This document shows positions 13,848 through 24,929 of a DNA stretch of 64,000 nt, piece by piece. The notes below the pieces were generated by a model that was not told where the DNA came from, did no database searches, and saw nothing but the letters and a program-made list of their open reading frames with translations. The DNA comes from Monarcha castaneiventris obscurior (taxonomy: Eukaryota > Chordata > Aves > Passeriformes > Monarchidae), in NCBI GenBank assembly GCA_026261815.1, contig JAMPIT010000566.1, positions 29,041,001 to 29,105,000 on the forward strand, written 5' to 3'. Positions within the stretch are counted from its first letter, which is position 1. Each line of letters begins with the position of its first letter. A program made the position numbers and the translations under genes.

Positions 13848-13920
13848 CCACGTTACGTTAATGGCTGGACTCAAAAATCTTCTTGTCTTTTCCAACCTAA
13901 ACAATTCTATGGTTCTATGG
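13848..13920 (+). mobile_element. CR1 LINE 3' tail fragment
   Basis: About 70 bp carry GGCTGGACTCAAAAATCTTC, GTCTTTTCCAACCTAAA and two variant ATTCTATG octamers, which are the last segment of a CR1 copy. The TTTTCCAACCTAAA wording matches the CR1 subtype at 42.4-44.1 kb rather than the CCCTTCCAACCC subtype seen elsewhere in the window. It directly follows the LTR fragment, suggesting either LTR insertion into this CR1 followed by a deletion, or a deletion fusing two elements. Confidence 0.8.
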
Positions 13921-14222
13921 TACAGATTCAGTTGTGTAGTAGGTGTGATTTAGAAATCATAGCAATCAGGAGCACTCAAGTAATAGTAATACATTTATCA
14001 GATTAAACACTATGTATAAAAGTATGCATTCCAAACAACACTGTGCTATGTGACTCAAGATATCTGCAGATGTAGTAGGGAGGTTATCCTTTCATTTCAA
14101 CAAGAAAAACTTCCAAGTTCCAGTCAGCAAGAAAAAGATAGGTAATTTACCTTTCCCACCTTACACTGCAGTACTCCACTTGTTAAGACAAATGGGCTAA
14201 AGGCAAATTATTCAGATGGAAT

Positions 14223-14272
14223 AACTAAATCCCAGTAAATGAAACTAAATCCCAGTAAATTAGAGACTTATG

Positions 14273-14302
<30 letters not shown>
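14223..14302. repeat. 20-bp tandem duplication followed by (T)28
   Basis: The unit AACTAAATCCCAGTAAATGA occurs twice back to back, the second copy differing at its end, from 14223 to about 14261. A run of 28 T follows at 14275-14302. On the minus strand the run is poly(A), which could be the tail of an old retrocopy, but no retrocopied body is recognisable beyond it. Confidence 0.8.
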
Positions 14303-14306
<4 letters not shown>

Positions 14307-17300
14307 TAATAGACCACATACACACATTGACATTTTGGTACCAAAACAATATCAACCTTCTTTCCCTTGAATGCTAAAAAATGCATGGAGAAGAGGAAAT
14401 GGTGTGGTGACATTTAATGGACTTCTCAGCCATAAAACCTGAGTCTGGCCACACTACAAACTAAGATATTAATCCACAGTTGTCAGTCACAAATCCAGTG
14501 TAAGTGTTCAGACAGTATAAAGGGGATTTATATGTCAGTAAACCTGAGGTCTCTATTACACTATACTTTTTATTCATTAAATTCATGAAAGAATCATTTT
14601 GTATACCTACCTCTCATTTGTTTTAGGCTATTACAATAAGAAGATGTTAACCCAACTGAAATAAAACTCCTGTAAGAATATTTTACTTTTTTGTAGAGCT
14701 CATCAACCCAAAGAGTGTCTCCTTCAGAAAGACATTACTCTGGGATGTTAAGAGAAGGAAAACAAAAACATTTGCATGGATTCATCTTGCAAAAGAGACC
14801 TAATGCATCCCCACCTTTGCAGACATAAGGTCACTTCTGGGTTTGGTAAAAATTTGTGTCAAATTTAGCATGATGATAAATTCTGTAGGAATCTGGCATC
14901 TGTTTCAGTATTCTGGAAAGGGTCACTACTCAAACTCCCTTAAAATAGCCAAGTATTACCTTCTATTTAACACTACATCCCCAGCAACGTCATTGATTCC
15001 TCAGGGTTCTAACATCAAAGAAAACAATGAAGTTTGTATTTTCTTTATGACATGTAAGGTCATGAAAACTCAGTAATAAGATTCTGAGGAGGAATTCTTT
15101 CCCAACATCATATTTTAGCGTTTTTGAAAGTGTCTCTTTGTACAAAACGATGTTCTTTTTTTCTTATTACAGGAAATCAAAAGCTGTAACTACTAAGCTG
15201 TGGTCCAATAACAACACCTACTATTTTCAGAAATGTATGCTACGGCACAAGTAATAAACACAAAGAATTGAGAAACTTTAGGTGTTCTGAGCTTTGAAAG
15301 GATTCAGTGAGTTATTCTCTGGCAATGGTACAGGATAGTTGTTTTTTCTTGGAGTCTTTGAAGTATTCAGATTCTAAGCAGGTTAATGTTAAGTCAGAAT
15401 ACAACCTGAATCCTGTCTAAAACACTTTTATGTTTTGCCCACATTTTACCAGCCAGAATAACATCAGTTTAAAACCATCTTTAGTCACAGTTAGTAAAGA
15501 AAAGCAAGTATATTTCACTTGCCAAAGTCAGTGTGATTTTTCTTAGATTTATTTTTCTCAGATTTATTTTTCTCTTTTCCTAATGCTTTAATAAATCAAG
15601 TTGAAATTTTTTTTATATATTTCTAAAAATACATGCACAAAAATCACTTGAACACCTCCTTCTTTTCCAGTAGAGAGTCAAGTTTTTAGGGGGAGATTTT
15701 AAATCTGCTTTGAGATTTTGAGGGTGTCATCAGTAATTTCAGCTGTACGTGATCTTCAGAGCATATTAAAGTTGTTTTCTCAGCAATCCAATCTCACAGA
15801 AATTTTACAGGTGAGAAGAAAAGGGGAAAATAAAAAGTTAAATGACAGACACTGTAAATCAGATAGATTTAACTTGCAGTACAAGTCTGGGGCAAGAAGC
15901 TGAGAAGCAGGAAAACATGACATATTTCATTGGTGGAGTCAATTTACGTGACATAAAGTTTCAGCAGAGTGAAAATGGACCAAGCAAGGAAGACGGTCAG
16001 AAAGCCAGCTGAAAAGGAATCATAGCCAGTGTTCAAAGAGACAAGGAACTAAGAAGTTTTCACAGGAGTATAGTAGCAACTCCCTGGCAAAGAATTTCAA
16101 AGAGGTCTTCCAGCCTTCCTGCTGACCTTCCTCCCATGTTGGCTCATTGTGTGGGCTGCAGTAGAAAAATAAAATGTTCCATGAATATGGGTGTTATCAC
16201 ATATTCTCCCTGGCAACAGGAACAAGCATAAAGTTTGACTTAAAGTATCACTGTCATCTTAAACTGGTTTCTGGCTAAATGATGCATTGCGCTGAACTTT
16301 GCTGAGAAGAATTGCAGAAGGCAAGAAATGACTGGAAAAAATAAGTGGGGTGAGCAAATGGAGGAAAAGAGTGAAAAGATGTGTAGAAAGGAGAAAATAT
16401 AGTTCTGCTGCCTGGAGAGATGAAAATAGAAAAAGACATTAAGATAGAAAAGACTTTCCTATAATGTGCAGTGTACATCTCCATATCATGGAGAAAGTTT
16501 TTTTCTTACTTGTTTAGGACACCACAACATTCTAGTGAAAAGGGCTCCAAAAATCCTAAATTCTTATGTGGTTTCCTGCCTCACAAAAGCTTCCATTGAG
16601 CAATAATCATAAAGCTGGTGCAAAACCAGAAATTATACCTTTATCCACAAAAGGAACATAGATAAAAGAGAAAGAGAAGCCTAAAAGGTGTTTCACTGGA
16701 GGTAGTATCTGGAGCGAAAAATAATCTGCAAGAAAGGTATGGCAGAAAATAAATAACAATTGTTGTCATGGTGAAAAAGAAAGACTTAAACACAAGTCTA
16801 TGTTTTTCCATGTGGATATCAATGATGGCAATAAAAATTTGGCCGAGCCCGTGACACTTTGGCATGTCCTTATATATTTCAAATCTTTTTATTATTTTCC
16901 TTTAATTTTTCAGCAGAACTTTTAGTAAATGTGTTTAGAGGCAAACACATAAGATTATTTGTAATAGGCAGGATTTTCTTCATAAGGAAATTCATTATAT
17001 ATGACCTATAAAATATTTTCTGATTCCTCATTTTCCTCCATTATATTTACCTAGTCCCTCTTTGAACCACTGAGTGTCTTTGTGCTCCTTCATTACTAGT
17101 AAAACCATTGTTTAAGTACCTTCCTACATAAATCCTTTCTGCCCTTCATCCTTCAGGTGCACTCATCAAATGACTCCTAAAAAATTCATATTTTCTCACA
17201 CTATGTTATGTACGTTCAATGTGAAGTCATCAGCTGGGAAAAAGACATGGTTTCTACCTGTCCTGAAAAGCACATATTCTGAGCATGCCAGGATAAACGT

Positions 17301-17870
17301 AGCACATTATCATTAGATAAACAAAGAAAAATCTTAAATTGTCATTGCCATGTTTTAAGATAGTCCAGCATAATCCAAAGAAGTGCAAATTCACATCTAA
17401 GATCAACAGTCATATTCTTCTACCCCTTCTATCCTTAGGATAGCTCCTGTTAAAGAACACCAAAACATCTTTTGTGAAATGTATAAATACATCTCCTTAC
17501 TCTTGAGGAAGAGGATAAGACAGGTTGCACTGTAGAAACTTTTTGAATGTATTAATAGTGTAAGAAGAGAGGAAACGTTAATGTTAAACAGTGGTTTAGG
17601 GCAAGATTTTTTATTTTTTAAGAGGTGAATGTGTCAAGGCAGCTGGGTTTATGTTTTGGTTTTTAGTTTTGTTTTTTTTTTTAATTGCCATATTTAGGTT
17701 ATGTTCAAGTTATAACCTTGACTCCTAAGTTACTGGTCTCAGTTGCAAAGGAAATCAGTGCAAGAAAAGATATCACTAGATGTCTGGTATGAATTCATCT
17801 CTTATCTCAGATTTTCTCAGCAGGTCTGGGCACCTAGTATTGCACCTAGAAGAAGGAAGATCAGATTTCA

Positions 17871-18134
17871 TTATGCTGCGAGTTGAAGAAACAGAGATCC
17901 GTCATCCCAGTCTGGACAAGTAGAGGTGTCATGGGAAATGTCATCAGGACACTTTTTTTTTAAGACTTTTTTTGCAGAGCAGTAGGTATTCTCAGTGTCT
18001 GTCTCACAATCTGTGGCCCTAGCACTTAATTTTCCCAGCTTTGGGTAAGAAGACATTTGGGGGTATGCATTTTCAGGCTTATACCCTATACATACAGGGA
18101 CCAAACAAACAAAAAAAAAAATCATCTTATTCAA
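17871..18134 (-). other. Unsupported Cys-rich open frame (possible exon relic)
   Basis: The minus-strand frame has 87 codons with a hydrophobic start (MNKMIFFFVCLVPVCIG) and then four cysteines in a charged segment. Inside it, a T-rich tract ending in TATAG precedes the GYKPEN codons, which looks like a splice acceptor. If that acceptor were real, the hydrophobic start would be intronic and the frame would be a terminal exon of about 70 codons. I recognise no family, no donor or partner exon is visible, and a chance frame remains most likely. Confidence 0.15.
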
Positions 18135-19114
18135 AAAGTCTCTCTGTTGCTCTTCTATTTTCAGCCTCAGGCAGCTGACAAGCCGTTATTACCTAGCACA
18201 ATTCACTCAAGTGATGGGTGCTGCAAGTGATACAGCTATGACAGAACATAGCTCACTGTGCAGCCAAACCTGGCTGAAAAACTAGGTAAGAGCTCTGGCA
18301 GCAAGTCTGAATTGAGCTTCAAGCCATCCCAGCAAGGTCTGGGGACTGTGACATGGCTTTACTTTATCTATCACAGCCCCAGGGCTGTACAATAGTTCCC
18401 CACCCTGTTCAAAATCTCAACTGTCCTATGTGCTGTAAGCTGCTGCTGCCTCACTGAATTCCTGCCTCACCTGAGTGCTTCTCTTGCTCAGCCAGGCACA
18501 TGACATTTAGAGATTGTGGGAATTCTTGTCTCAGAGTGGAAAATTTAAGTGGCTCTCAAGCACACTCAGATATCAAAAGCAGACATTAGAGTACATGAGC
18601 AGAACAATGAGTAAAATTGCACTGGGCCATGGAAACTTACAATCACATTTAATGCCTGGGGTTTTTTATGTTGTGACAGCATATAAGCTATGTTGGCATC
18701 CTTTTCTTCTTTTCCTAAGCTAGATGTTAGGAAAAGACAAAGCACAAAGAAACAAAGAATAGTGCAGAGACAAAAAAAAGAATTCTGTAGATCTGAAATA
18801 CAGCCAGTTTTCAGTCCAATCTCTGTTTTCATGCGCTTTGTATTCATCAGTTTTCCTTGCTTTTACAGTGTCCTTCTGAAAGCATAATTTCCTAAAGAAT
18901 TTGTTCCTCTTTAAAGGTCAGACAGCTGGGTTGCTATCACACAAAGAACATTTGCAGAATAAGCTCTCACATGAATACATTCAAATGCCTTGTACATGTA
19001 TAGTCAGTTCTCTCTCACAAGAAAGGTCAAAGTAAAGCAAGATTTCATGAAAAGATAGAAACATTTTATGGAAATAAAATTTATATTAGAGTCTATACAA
19101 TTATAATTTATTTA

Positions 19115-19644
19115 ATACTCCCACCTGTAATACTGCTTCCCACCTGGAGCACTCCATCCAGCTGTGGGGTCCCTCAACAGAGGAAGGACATGGACCTGTT
19201 GGGGTGGGTCCCTCAGAGGAAGGCCACCAAGATGATTAGAGAGATGGAGCACCTCTCCCATGAGAAAACACTTTGGGAACTGCGATTGTTCATCCCAGAG
19301 AAGAGAAGGCTCTGTGGAGACCTTGTAGAAGCCTTCCCATAGCTAAAGCAGCCTAAAAAGAGGCTGGAGAGGGACTTTTTACAAAAGCATGTAAAGACAA
19401 GAGATAAGATAAGGGCTTTATACTGAAAGACAGTACATAGGAAGTAATTGTGAGGGGGGTGAGGCACTGGAACAGGTTGCCAGAGAAGTTTTGGATGCCC
19501 CACCTCTGGCAGTTTTCATGGCCAGGTTGGATGCAGCTTTGAGCAACCTGTTCTAGTGGAAGGCGTCCCTGCACATGGCAGGGGGCTGGGAAGTAGATGA
19601 TTTTTAAGGTCCCATCCAACCCATGCCATTTTGTGATTCTATGA
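19115..19644 (+). mobile_element. CR1 LINE, 3' part (5'-truncated)
   Basis: About 530 bp of CR1, covering the end of ORF2 and the 3' UTR. Recognisable blocks are CACCTGGAGCACTCCATCC, CATGGACCTGTTGG, GATGGAGCACCTCTCCCATG, CAGAGAAGAGAAGGCTC, GAGGCACTGGAACAGGTTGC and the end GTGATTCTATGA. It is diverged and broken by stops, so non-functional. Minus-strand frames at 19213-19790 are antisense of this element. Confidence 0.93.
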
Positions 19645-21940
19645 CAATTACATATAAACACTGCCATTAAAAGTAGAAACCAGAAACAATGTACATTTTT
19701 TGAATGATCACTACCAAAGCTGAGAGTAAACTTAGAAAATGTTAGGAAGAGAGACACGGGACTACATATCTCACTACTGATTTCACACAAGAGTAGCTGT
19801 GATGAGTATTAGAGGGGACAGAGCTAGCAACAAACTGATCTGTGGGAGGAGGAAAAGTAAATATTAAGAAGCAGAGAGACCAAGTTATAAAATAGAAATT
19901 AGCTAGACAACTAGCAGTGGACTGCTGGAAGCCTCGAGAGAAAGCTGACTAAAGAGAGAGAAAAATGATACATGTCAGTGGGGTGTAAAAGTTCATACTT
20001 GAACATGTGAGCTGCTCATGCACACTTCTATTTAGTAGCTTTCTGACTTAATCAAATATGTCTCTAAAATTGGATAAATTCTTTTAGAAATATATCTGTC
20101 CACTTAAAAACAGAATAACAAGAATAATAAAACTTCCACTGTCTCTTAGAAACACATATCAAGGAATTTCTCTTGCACCCCATCAATAAACTAGTCTAGA
20201 AAAACAAAAATGTTTATCACAGGATGGTTATTATTAGCTTTAAAACCATGAAAAATAAAGCTGATAGCAAACTAATATGCATTCTTAGGAGGATTCATAA
20301 TAAAAAGGAGAAAGACGTGAACAAAGCATGAAAAAGTGTGGATTTATTTCCTGCTTCAGGGAAAATTTTTCCTGCTAAACAATCAAAACCTCATTCACAG
20401 AGACAACACTCCTTCCAATATGCTTTATTTGAGCATACTCTCATTTCACGGTAAATGAATTATGTAAAATATGAATAGGAGTATCCCTATTGGTCATTGA
20501 AGCTGATTTTTTTTTTTACCTTTTGCAGACGTTGAGACCATTAGTCTGCACAAGTGCATCTCCTCTCAAAACTTGGGGGGTGGGGGTGGAGTCCCATACC
20601 TGTAGTGCTGAGTTCCAGGTAAATTAAACCCTTTCTAGCACTATCAAAAAAATATTGTTTGCTTTGTACATTTCCAGTCCTGCTGAAAAAGTGTAGTTCC
20701 TGACTTAAAGCCAAATAGGAACTATTTTTTTTAACAGCTGGATACCCTTGTGACTAACCACTCAGGAGTGTCATTATTGTGTTCAGTGCCAAACTCCTAC
20801 AACATGCAGATAGAAGTGGTTTTTATTTCCTTCAGTTTCTGCTAAACTGACATGTATTCCACTCTCCTGACTGAGGCCTTTTCAAGTGGTAATTTCTTTA
20901 ACAGCAAAGAAAAATCAATTCAAATTAAGACAGGAGTGTGAGATCAAACTTTCTCATCATGTATTGCAAGCAATAAATCATTAAAAAGTTAATAACCTTA
21001 AATGGCATGATATTTGGTGATCACCACAGTGGCATTATATTTAAAAATGTGATAGCATAATCTGTACTCATAGTGCAGGCTTTCATAGCCTGTCTTTTAC
21101 TGCTTAGCATAACCTTGAAACACCTGAGATGTCAGGCATCTGCCTGACTGCCTACCTGTCTTCCTGGGCTTTGGGCAAACCTCACTGTTGGGGCAGGTTT
21201 AATCTGCTGCTCCAGAAAATCCTCAAATCTCCCCTAAACCCAGATCACAGGTGGCATAGATACAGGATGTGAAGTCTGTCATATAATTTAAACATCTTGT
21301 TTTACTGCTACTTCATGACCACCTCAACTATGCTACAACAGATACAGTGAGGAAAGAAATTGACAGCAATCAGCAACATTAAATTATTTGCAGTGCTGAA
21401 TATAAGTTTTGAATGAATCACCACAAAAACTAAATTTAAAGGACATGAATGCCACAGGTTTTAAATAACCGTTCTGTGATATCTAAATAAATGTGGGATT
21501 CACAGGAACATAGGCCAGGAAAGGTCTCCAAGTGCAGCTATCAAGCATAAACACGATCTTCTTCCTAGCACACACAAAGGTCATAGTGAAAGATGAGCAA
21601 GGATGAGCTTCTTATCTTTTTGAGAAAAAGTTCCTGTGTGTTTTTGAAGTGGGAGAATTTGCATCAGCAAAGTGAGAAAGACAAGCTGTACAGCATATAG
21701 ACAGTTTCAACACTGTTATGCCTCGGTTACAAGATCCTATGTGACCTGGAGATTTCTCTGAAAGAAACCAAGCAGTATGTTTACATATACAATTTTTCCA
21801 TGCAGTCAAAAATGTGTCTTTAGGTTTAGAAGTGAAGGAAATATTTCTGGAGAAAGACTTAGTATGCAGCTGTGTTCACTACAGAAAGACTTCTTTGCTT
21901 ATCAAAGGTATGAATATGACTAAAATAGCAAGCTTGGCTC
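19645..21940. other. Stretch without a recognised gene
   Basis: About 2.3 kb with no supported gene or repeat. There is a short G-rich run near 20574-20590 and A/T-rich single-copy-like sequence. The 65-codon minus-strand frame at 21612-21809 shows nothing recognisable. Confidence 0.65.
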
Positions 21941-21941
21941 T

Positions 21942-22771
21942 TGTAGTGGGTTGACCCTGGCTGGACTCCAGGTGCCCACTAAAGGCTGCTCTGTCACTCC
22001 CTGTCTCTACTGCACAGCGGAGAGAAAACATAGCAAAAGGCTCATGGTTATGATAAGGTCAGGGAGCTTACCCTCACTCACCATTTACCCTCATGGGCAA
22101 AACAGACTCAGCTTGGGAAAGCTGGCTTAATTTACTACAACCAAATCAGAGTAGGGTGATAATAAATAAAACCAAATCTTAAAACACCTTCCAACCACCT
22201 CTCCCTTCTTTCCAGGCTCAACTTTATTTCCTATTGCTCCACCTTTTCTCCAACATCTGCACAGGGAATGGGGACTGTGGTCAGTTCATCACACTTTGTT
22301 TCTGCTCCTTCCTCCTCAGCAGGACTCCTAACATTCTTCCCCTACTCCAGCATGGGATCTCTCCCACTGGAAACAGTCCTCCATGAATTTCTCCAATGTA
22401 AGCCATTCCCACAGGCTGCACTTCTTCTCCCACTGCTCCAGCATTAGTCCCTTCCACAGGGTGCAGTCCTTCAGGAACCAGCTGCTCCAGCTTGGGTCAC
22501 AAGTTCTGCCAGAAAACTTGAACCAGCATGGGCTTCTCTCTCCATAGATCCACCAGTCCTTCCAGAAGCCTTCTCCAGCACATGCTTTCCATGGGGTCAC
22601 AGACTCCTCTGGGCATCCATTTGCCCTGGCATGGGGTTGTCCACAGGCTGCAGGTAGATCTCTGCTCTGATGTCAACTTCTATGGGTTGCAGGGGCACAG
22701 ATTCCTCACCATGGGCTGCAGGGGAATCTCTGTTCCAACATCTGGACAGCTCCTCCCCCTGCCTTCTTCAT
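21942..22771 (-). mobile_element. ERV LTR, minus strand (same long family as 13.4 kb)
   Basis: On the plus strand the element starts with TGTAGTGGGTTGACCCTGG and continues GCCCACTAAAGGCTG, GGGCAAAACAGACTC and AATAAAACCAAATCTTAAAA. This is the reverse complement of the 3' end of a long avian LTR whose sense direction is minus here. From about 22328 to 22740 it holds degenerate units built on CTCCAGCATGGG and CCACAGGCTGCA wording, the same units as in the LTR at 13.4 kb. The remaining 5' part of the sense LTR is missing: the sequence passes into a TCTCC microsatellite at 22772. No internal retroviral region adjoins it, so it is a solo, 5'-incomplete LTR. The minus-strand frame at 22328-22600 lies within it. 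Confidence 0.85.
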
Positions 22772-23026
22772 TCTCCTCTCCTCTCCTCTCCTCTCCTCTC
22801 CTCTCCTCTCCTCTCCTCTCCTCTCCTCTCCTCTCCTCTCCTCTCCTCTCCTCTCCTCTCCTCTCCTCTCATCTCCTCTCCTCTCCTCTCCTCTCCTCTC
22901 CTCTCCTCTCCTCTCCTCTCCTCTCCTCTCCTCTCCTCTCCTCTCCTCTCCTCTCCTCTCCTCTCCTCTCCTCTCCTCTCCTCTCCTCTCCTCTCCTCTC
23001 CTCTCCTCTCCTCTCCTCCCCTCCCA
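22772..23026. repeat. (TCTCC)n pentanucleotide microsatellite, ~49 units
   Basis: Perfect TCTCC units run from 22772 to 23016 (49 units), with a single C-to-A substitution at 22871 in the 20th unit, then degrade to TCCCCTCCC by about 23026. One strand is pure pyrimidine and the other pure purine apart from the one change. It lies where the LTR family normally carries a pyrimidine-rich stretch, so it probably expanded from that seed. Long open frames across it on both strands are artefacts of the repeat. Confidence 0.98.
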
Positions 23027-23029
23027 GAT

Positions 23030-24295
23030 AGCCACGTGATATACTTCAAAGCAAATATTTCTGATTAGCCTCTTGTACAGTATAACTCCACAGTATAGAC
23101 CTCATAGACCTTTCACATGAGTTTCTAATGTTCAAATTCGTCAATGTTCTAATAATATTTTTATTTTTATTTAGTTTGAAAACACTACAGATGAATGGAA
23201 TGAGGCATGTACCTTTTTTAGCAAAATATTTTAAGGTTTTGTTTTGGAAATTCTGGCTTGTTGTTAATCTGTATTGCTACCAAGAATGATTGGTAAATGA
23301 TCAAAATTACTGACAAGCTGTTTCATATTTTTGAAGGGAAAAAATGAGAATTTTCCTAGAATTTCAGTGGGGATATGAATTCTTTAAGTATCTTATAAAA
23401 GACAGTACTCAAGTATGTGAATTTGACAGGACTTAGGGTGAGTTTGTTGGCAGACCCAAAGGAAAATTATTCATGAAAGTAGAGCTTTCTAGGTAATTTG
23501 GGAGCTTTCAAGGCCATATTTGTCACTGTGCATGAATTTAAAATCTCCAAAGTTTTAAGACCAGATTTATTCTTCTGAGAAATTAATGGACTTCTAATGT
23601 GAAGAAAGATTATGTATTTTATAGCCTTTTCAAAGTTACTGTAGTTATTTGGAGTCACTTAGAATTTTGTACATTAGAATAATCTCCTTGGAGAAAGATT
23701 AGTAAATGGCATGTCAGAGGTATACTCAAGGGCTCCACTCCAGATCAAGTGATTCTAATTATTATCACCCAGATGTTAAAAAAAAAGAAAAAAAGCATAG
23801 ATATTACCATCATGGAACTATGTACTAATTTCAAGATATTCAAGAAACTAGAAAGTTTAGATTATTTTGCTATTGAAACATTTCACCAGAGTCATATGAT
23901 TCAAAGACTGCATCTTTGACTTTCTTTAATCTGTATGAGCTTGCACTAGCTGAAGATCAGATTCATCAGATTTGATTTCCTGTGCATTCCTGGTCTTGGT
24001 TTTAATTTAATTGCTCAACCATAACATTACAATAAAATATCTGATTTATAGCAAGCCCATTTCTTTTAGATGTGCAGTTTAAATTTTGTTCCCTCTAAAC
24101 AGAGGAAGCCTTTTCATATAATGAATTCTCATTTACCTCCAATAACAACTAAAATCCATTAACTTCATTGAAACTAGTCATGTGTAGAACATTAAGAATG
24201 TGTACATGATTTTTGCAGAATGGATCTAATTTTATTCTCATTAAAATATAAGAGTGCGTTTTTGAGAAAAAAGGAAATTGGGATAAGTTTTTAAA
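23030..24295. other. AT-rich stretch without a recognised gene
   Basis: About 1.3 kb between two retroviral remnants. There is no supported gene, and only short frames. Confidence 0.65.
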
Positions 24296-24296
24296 A

Positions 24297-24891
24297 TGGC
24301 TCATTTTCAGCTGGGGTAGAGTTAATTTTCTTCACAGTGGCTGGTGTGGGGCTACGTTTTGGAGTCATGCTGGACATAGGGTTGATAATACAGAGATGTT
24401 TTTGTTGACACTGAGCAGGGCTTACACAGAGCCAAAGCCTTTTCTGTTTTTCCTACTGTCATGCTGGGGAGGAAGTTGGGGGTGCAAGGAAGGCTGGGAG
24501 GAGACACAGCCAGGACATGTGACCTCAACTGACCAAAGGGATATTCCAGACCATCTGATATCATGCTCAGTACATAAAGTGGGGGGAAGAAGGAGGAAAG
24601 GGAAGGACATTTGGAATGGTGACATTTGTCTTCCCAAGTCACAGCTACGTATGATGGGTGACTGCTCTCCCAGAGCTGGCTGAACACCTACCTGCCTGTG
24701 GGAGGCAGTGAATTCTATGGTTTTTGTTTGCTTGTCTGTATGGCTTCTGCTTTCCCTATCAAACTGTCTTTATCTCAACCCATGAGTTTTCCTGCTTTTA
24801 CCCTTCCAATTCTCTCCCCAGTCTCTCTGGTGGGGAAGTGAATGAGCGGCTGCATGGAGCTCAGCTGCTAGCTTGAGGTTAAACCACCACA
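24297..24891 (+). mobile_element. ERV 5' LTR (second avian LTR family)
   Basis: About 595 bp begin TGGCTCATTTTCAGCTGGGG and end TTAAACCACCACA. Familiar blocks of a very common avian ERV LTR are present in order: GGTAGAGTTAATTTTCTTCA, GCTTACACAGAGCCAAAGCC, ACTGACCAAAGGGATATTCC, the TATA region, GGCTGAACACCTACCTGCC, CTGTCTTTATCTCAACCCA and GAGCGGCTGCATGG. The likely polyadenylation signal is decayed (ATCAAA at about 24758). The 5' TG has been kept. The following primer-binding site and leader mark this as the 5' LTR of a provirus that has lost its body. Short frames inside are not genes. Confidence 0.92.
24571..24579 (+). promoter_or_regulatory. LTR TATA-like box
   Basis: TACATAAAG lies in the position where this LTR family has its TATA box, about 40 bp after the GACCAAAGGGATATTCC block and upstream of the presumed transcription start. 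It is a weak match (CATAAA). There is no evidence that it is active. Confidence 0.5.
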
Positions 24892-24911
24892 GTGTTTTAA
24901 CCCGTCCTTTT

Positions 24912-24929
24912 TGGCGCCCAACATGATGC
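24912..24929 (+). other. Retroviral primer-binding site (tRNA-Lys type)
   Basis: TGGCGCCCAACATGATGC resembles the primer-binding site complementary to tRNA-Lys1,2 used by several retroviruses, with three differences in 18 bases by my comparison. It starts 20 bp after the CA end of the LTR, a wider gap than the usual few bases, so a small insertion or an additional spacer lies between. Its position confirms that the LTR at 24.3 kb is a 5' LTR. Confidence 0.7.

Larger units (their letters stand above)
13921..19112. other. AT-rich stretch without a recognised gene
   Basis: About 5.2 kb with no supported gene. It contains a 28-base T run at 14275-14302 preceded by a 20-bp direct duplication. The minus-strand frame at 17871-18134 is hydrophobic at its start and Cys-containing (discussed in findings) but unsupported as a gene. 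The part at about 18300-18490 is somewhat richer in G+C and unexplained. Confidence 0.6.

Noticed and set aside
13358..13904. Overlapping minus-strand frames up to 160 codons
   Set aside because: They are antisense to the LTR fragment at 13.45 kb and have no domain; the LTR assignment explains the lack of stops.
22528..23068. Long open frames on both strands with Ser/Leu/Pro or Arg/Gly/Glu repeats
   Set aside because: They are translations of the TCTCC pentamer array and its flanking LTR; a repeat unit without stops gives open frames in several registers.
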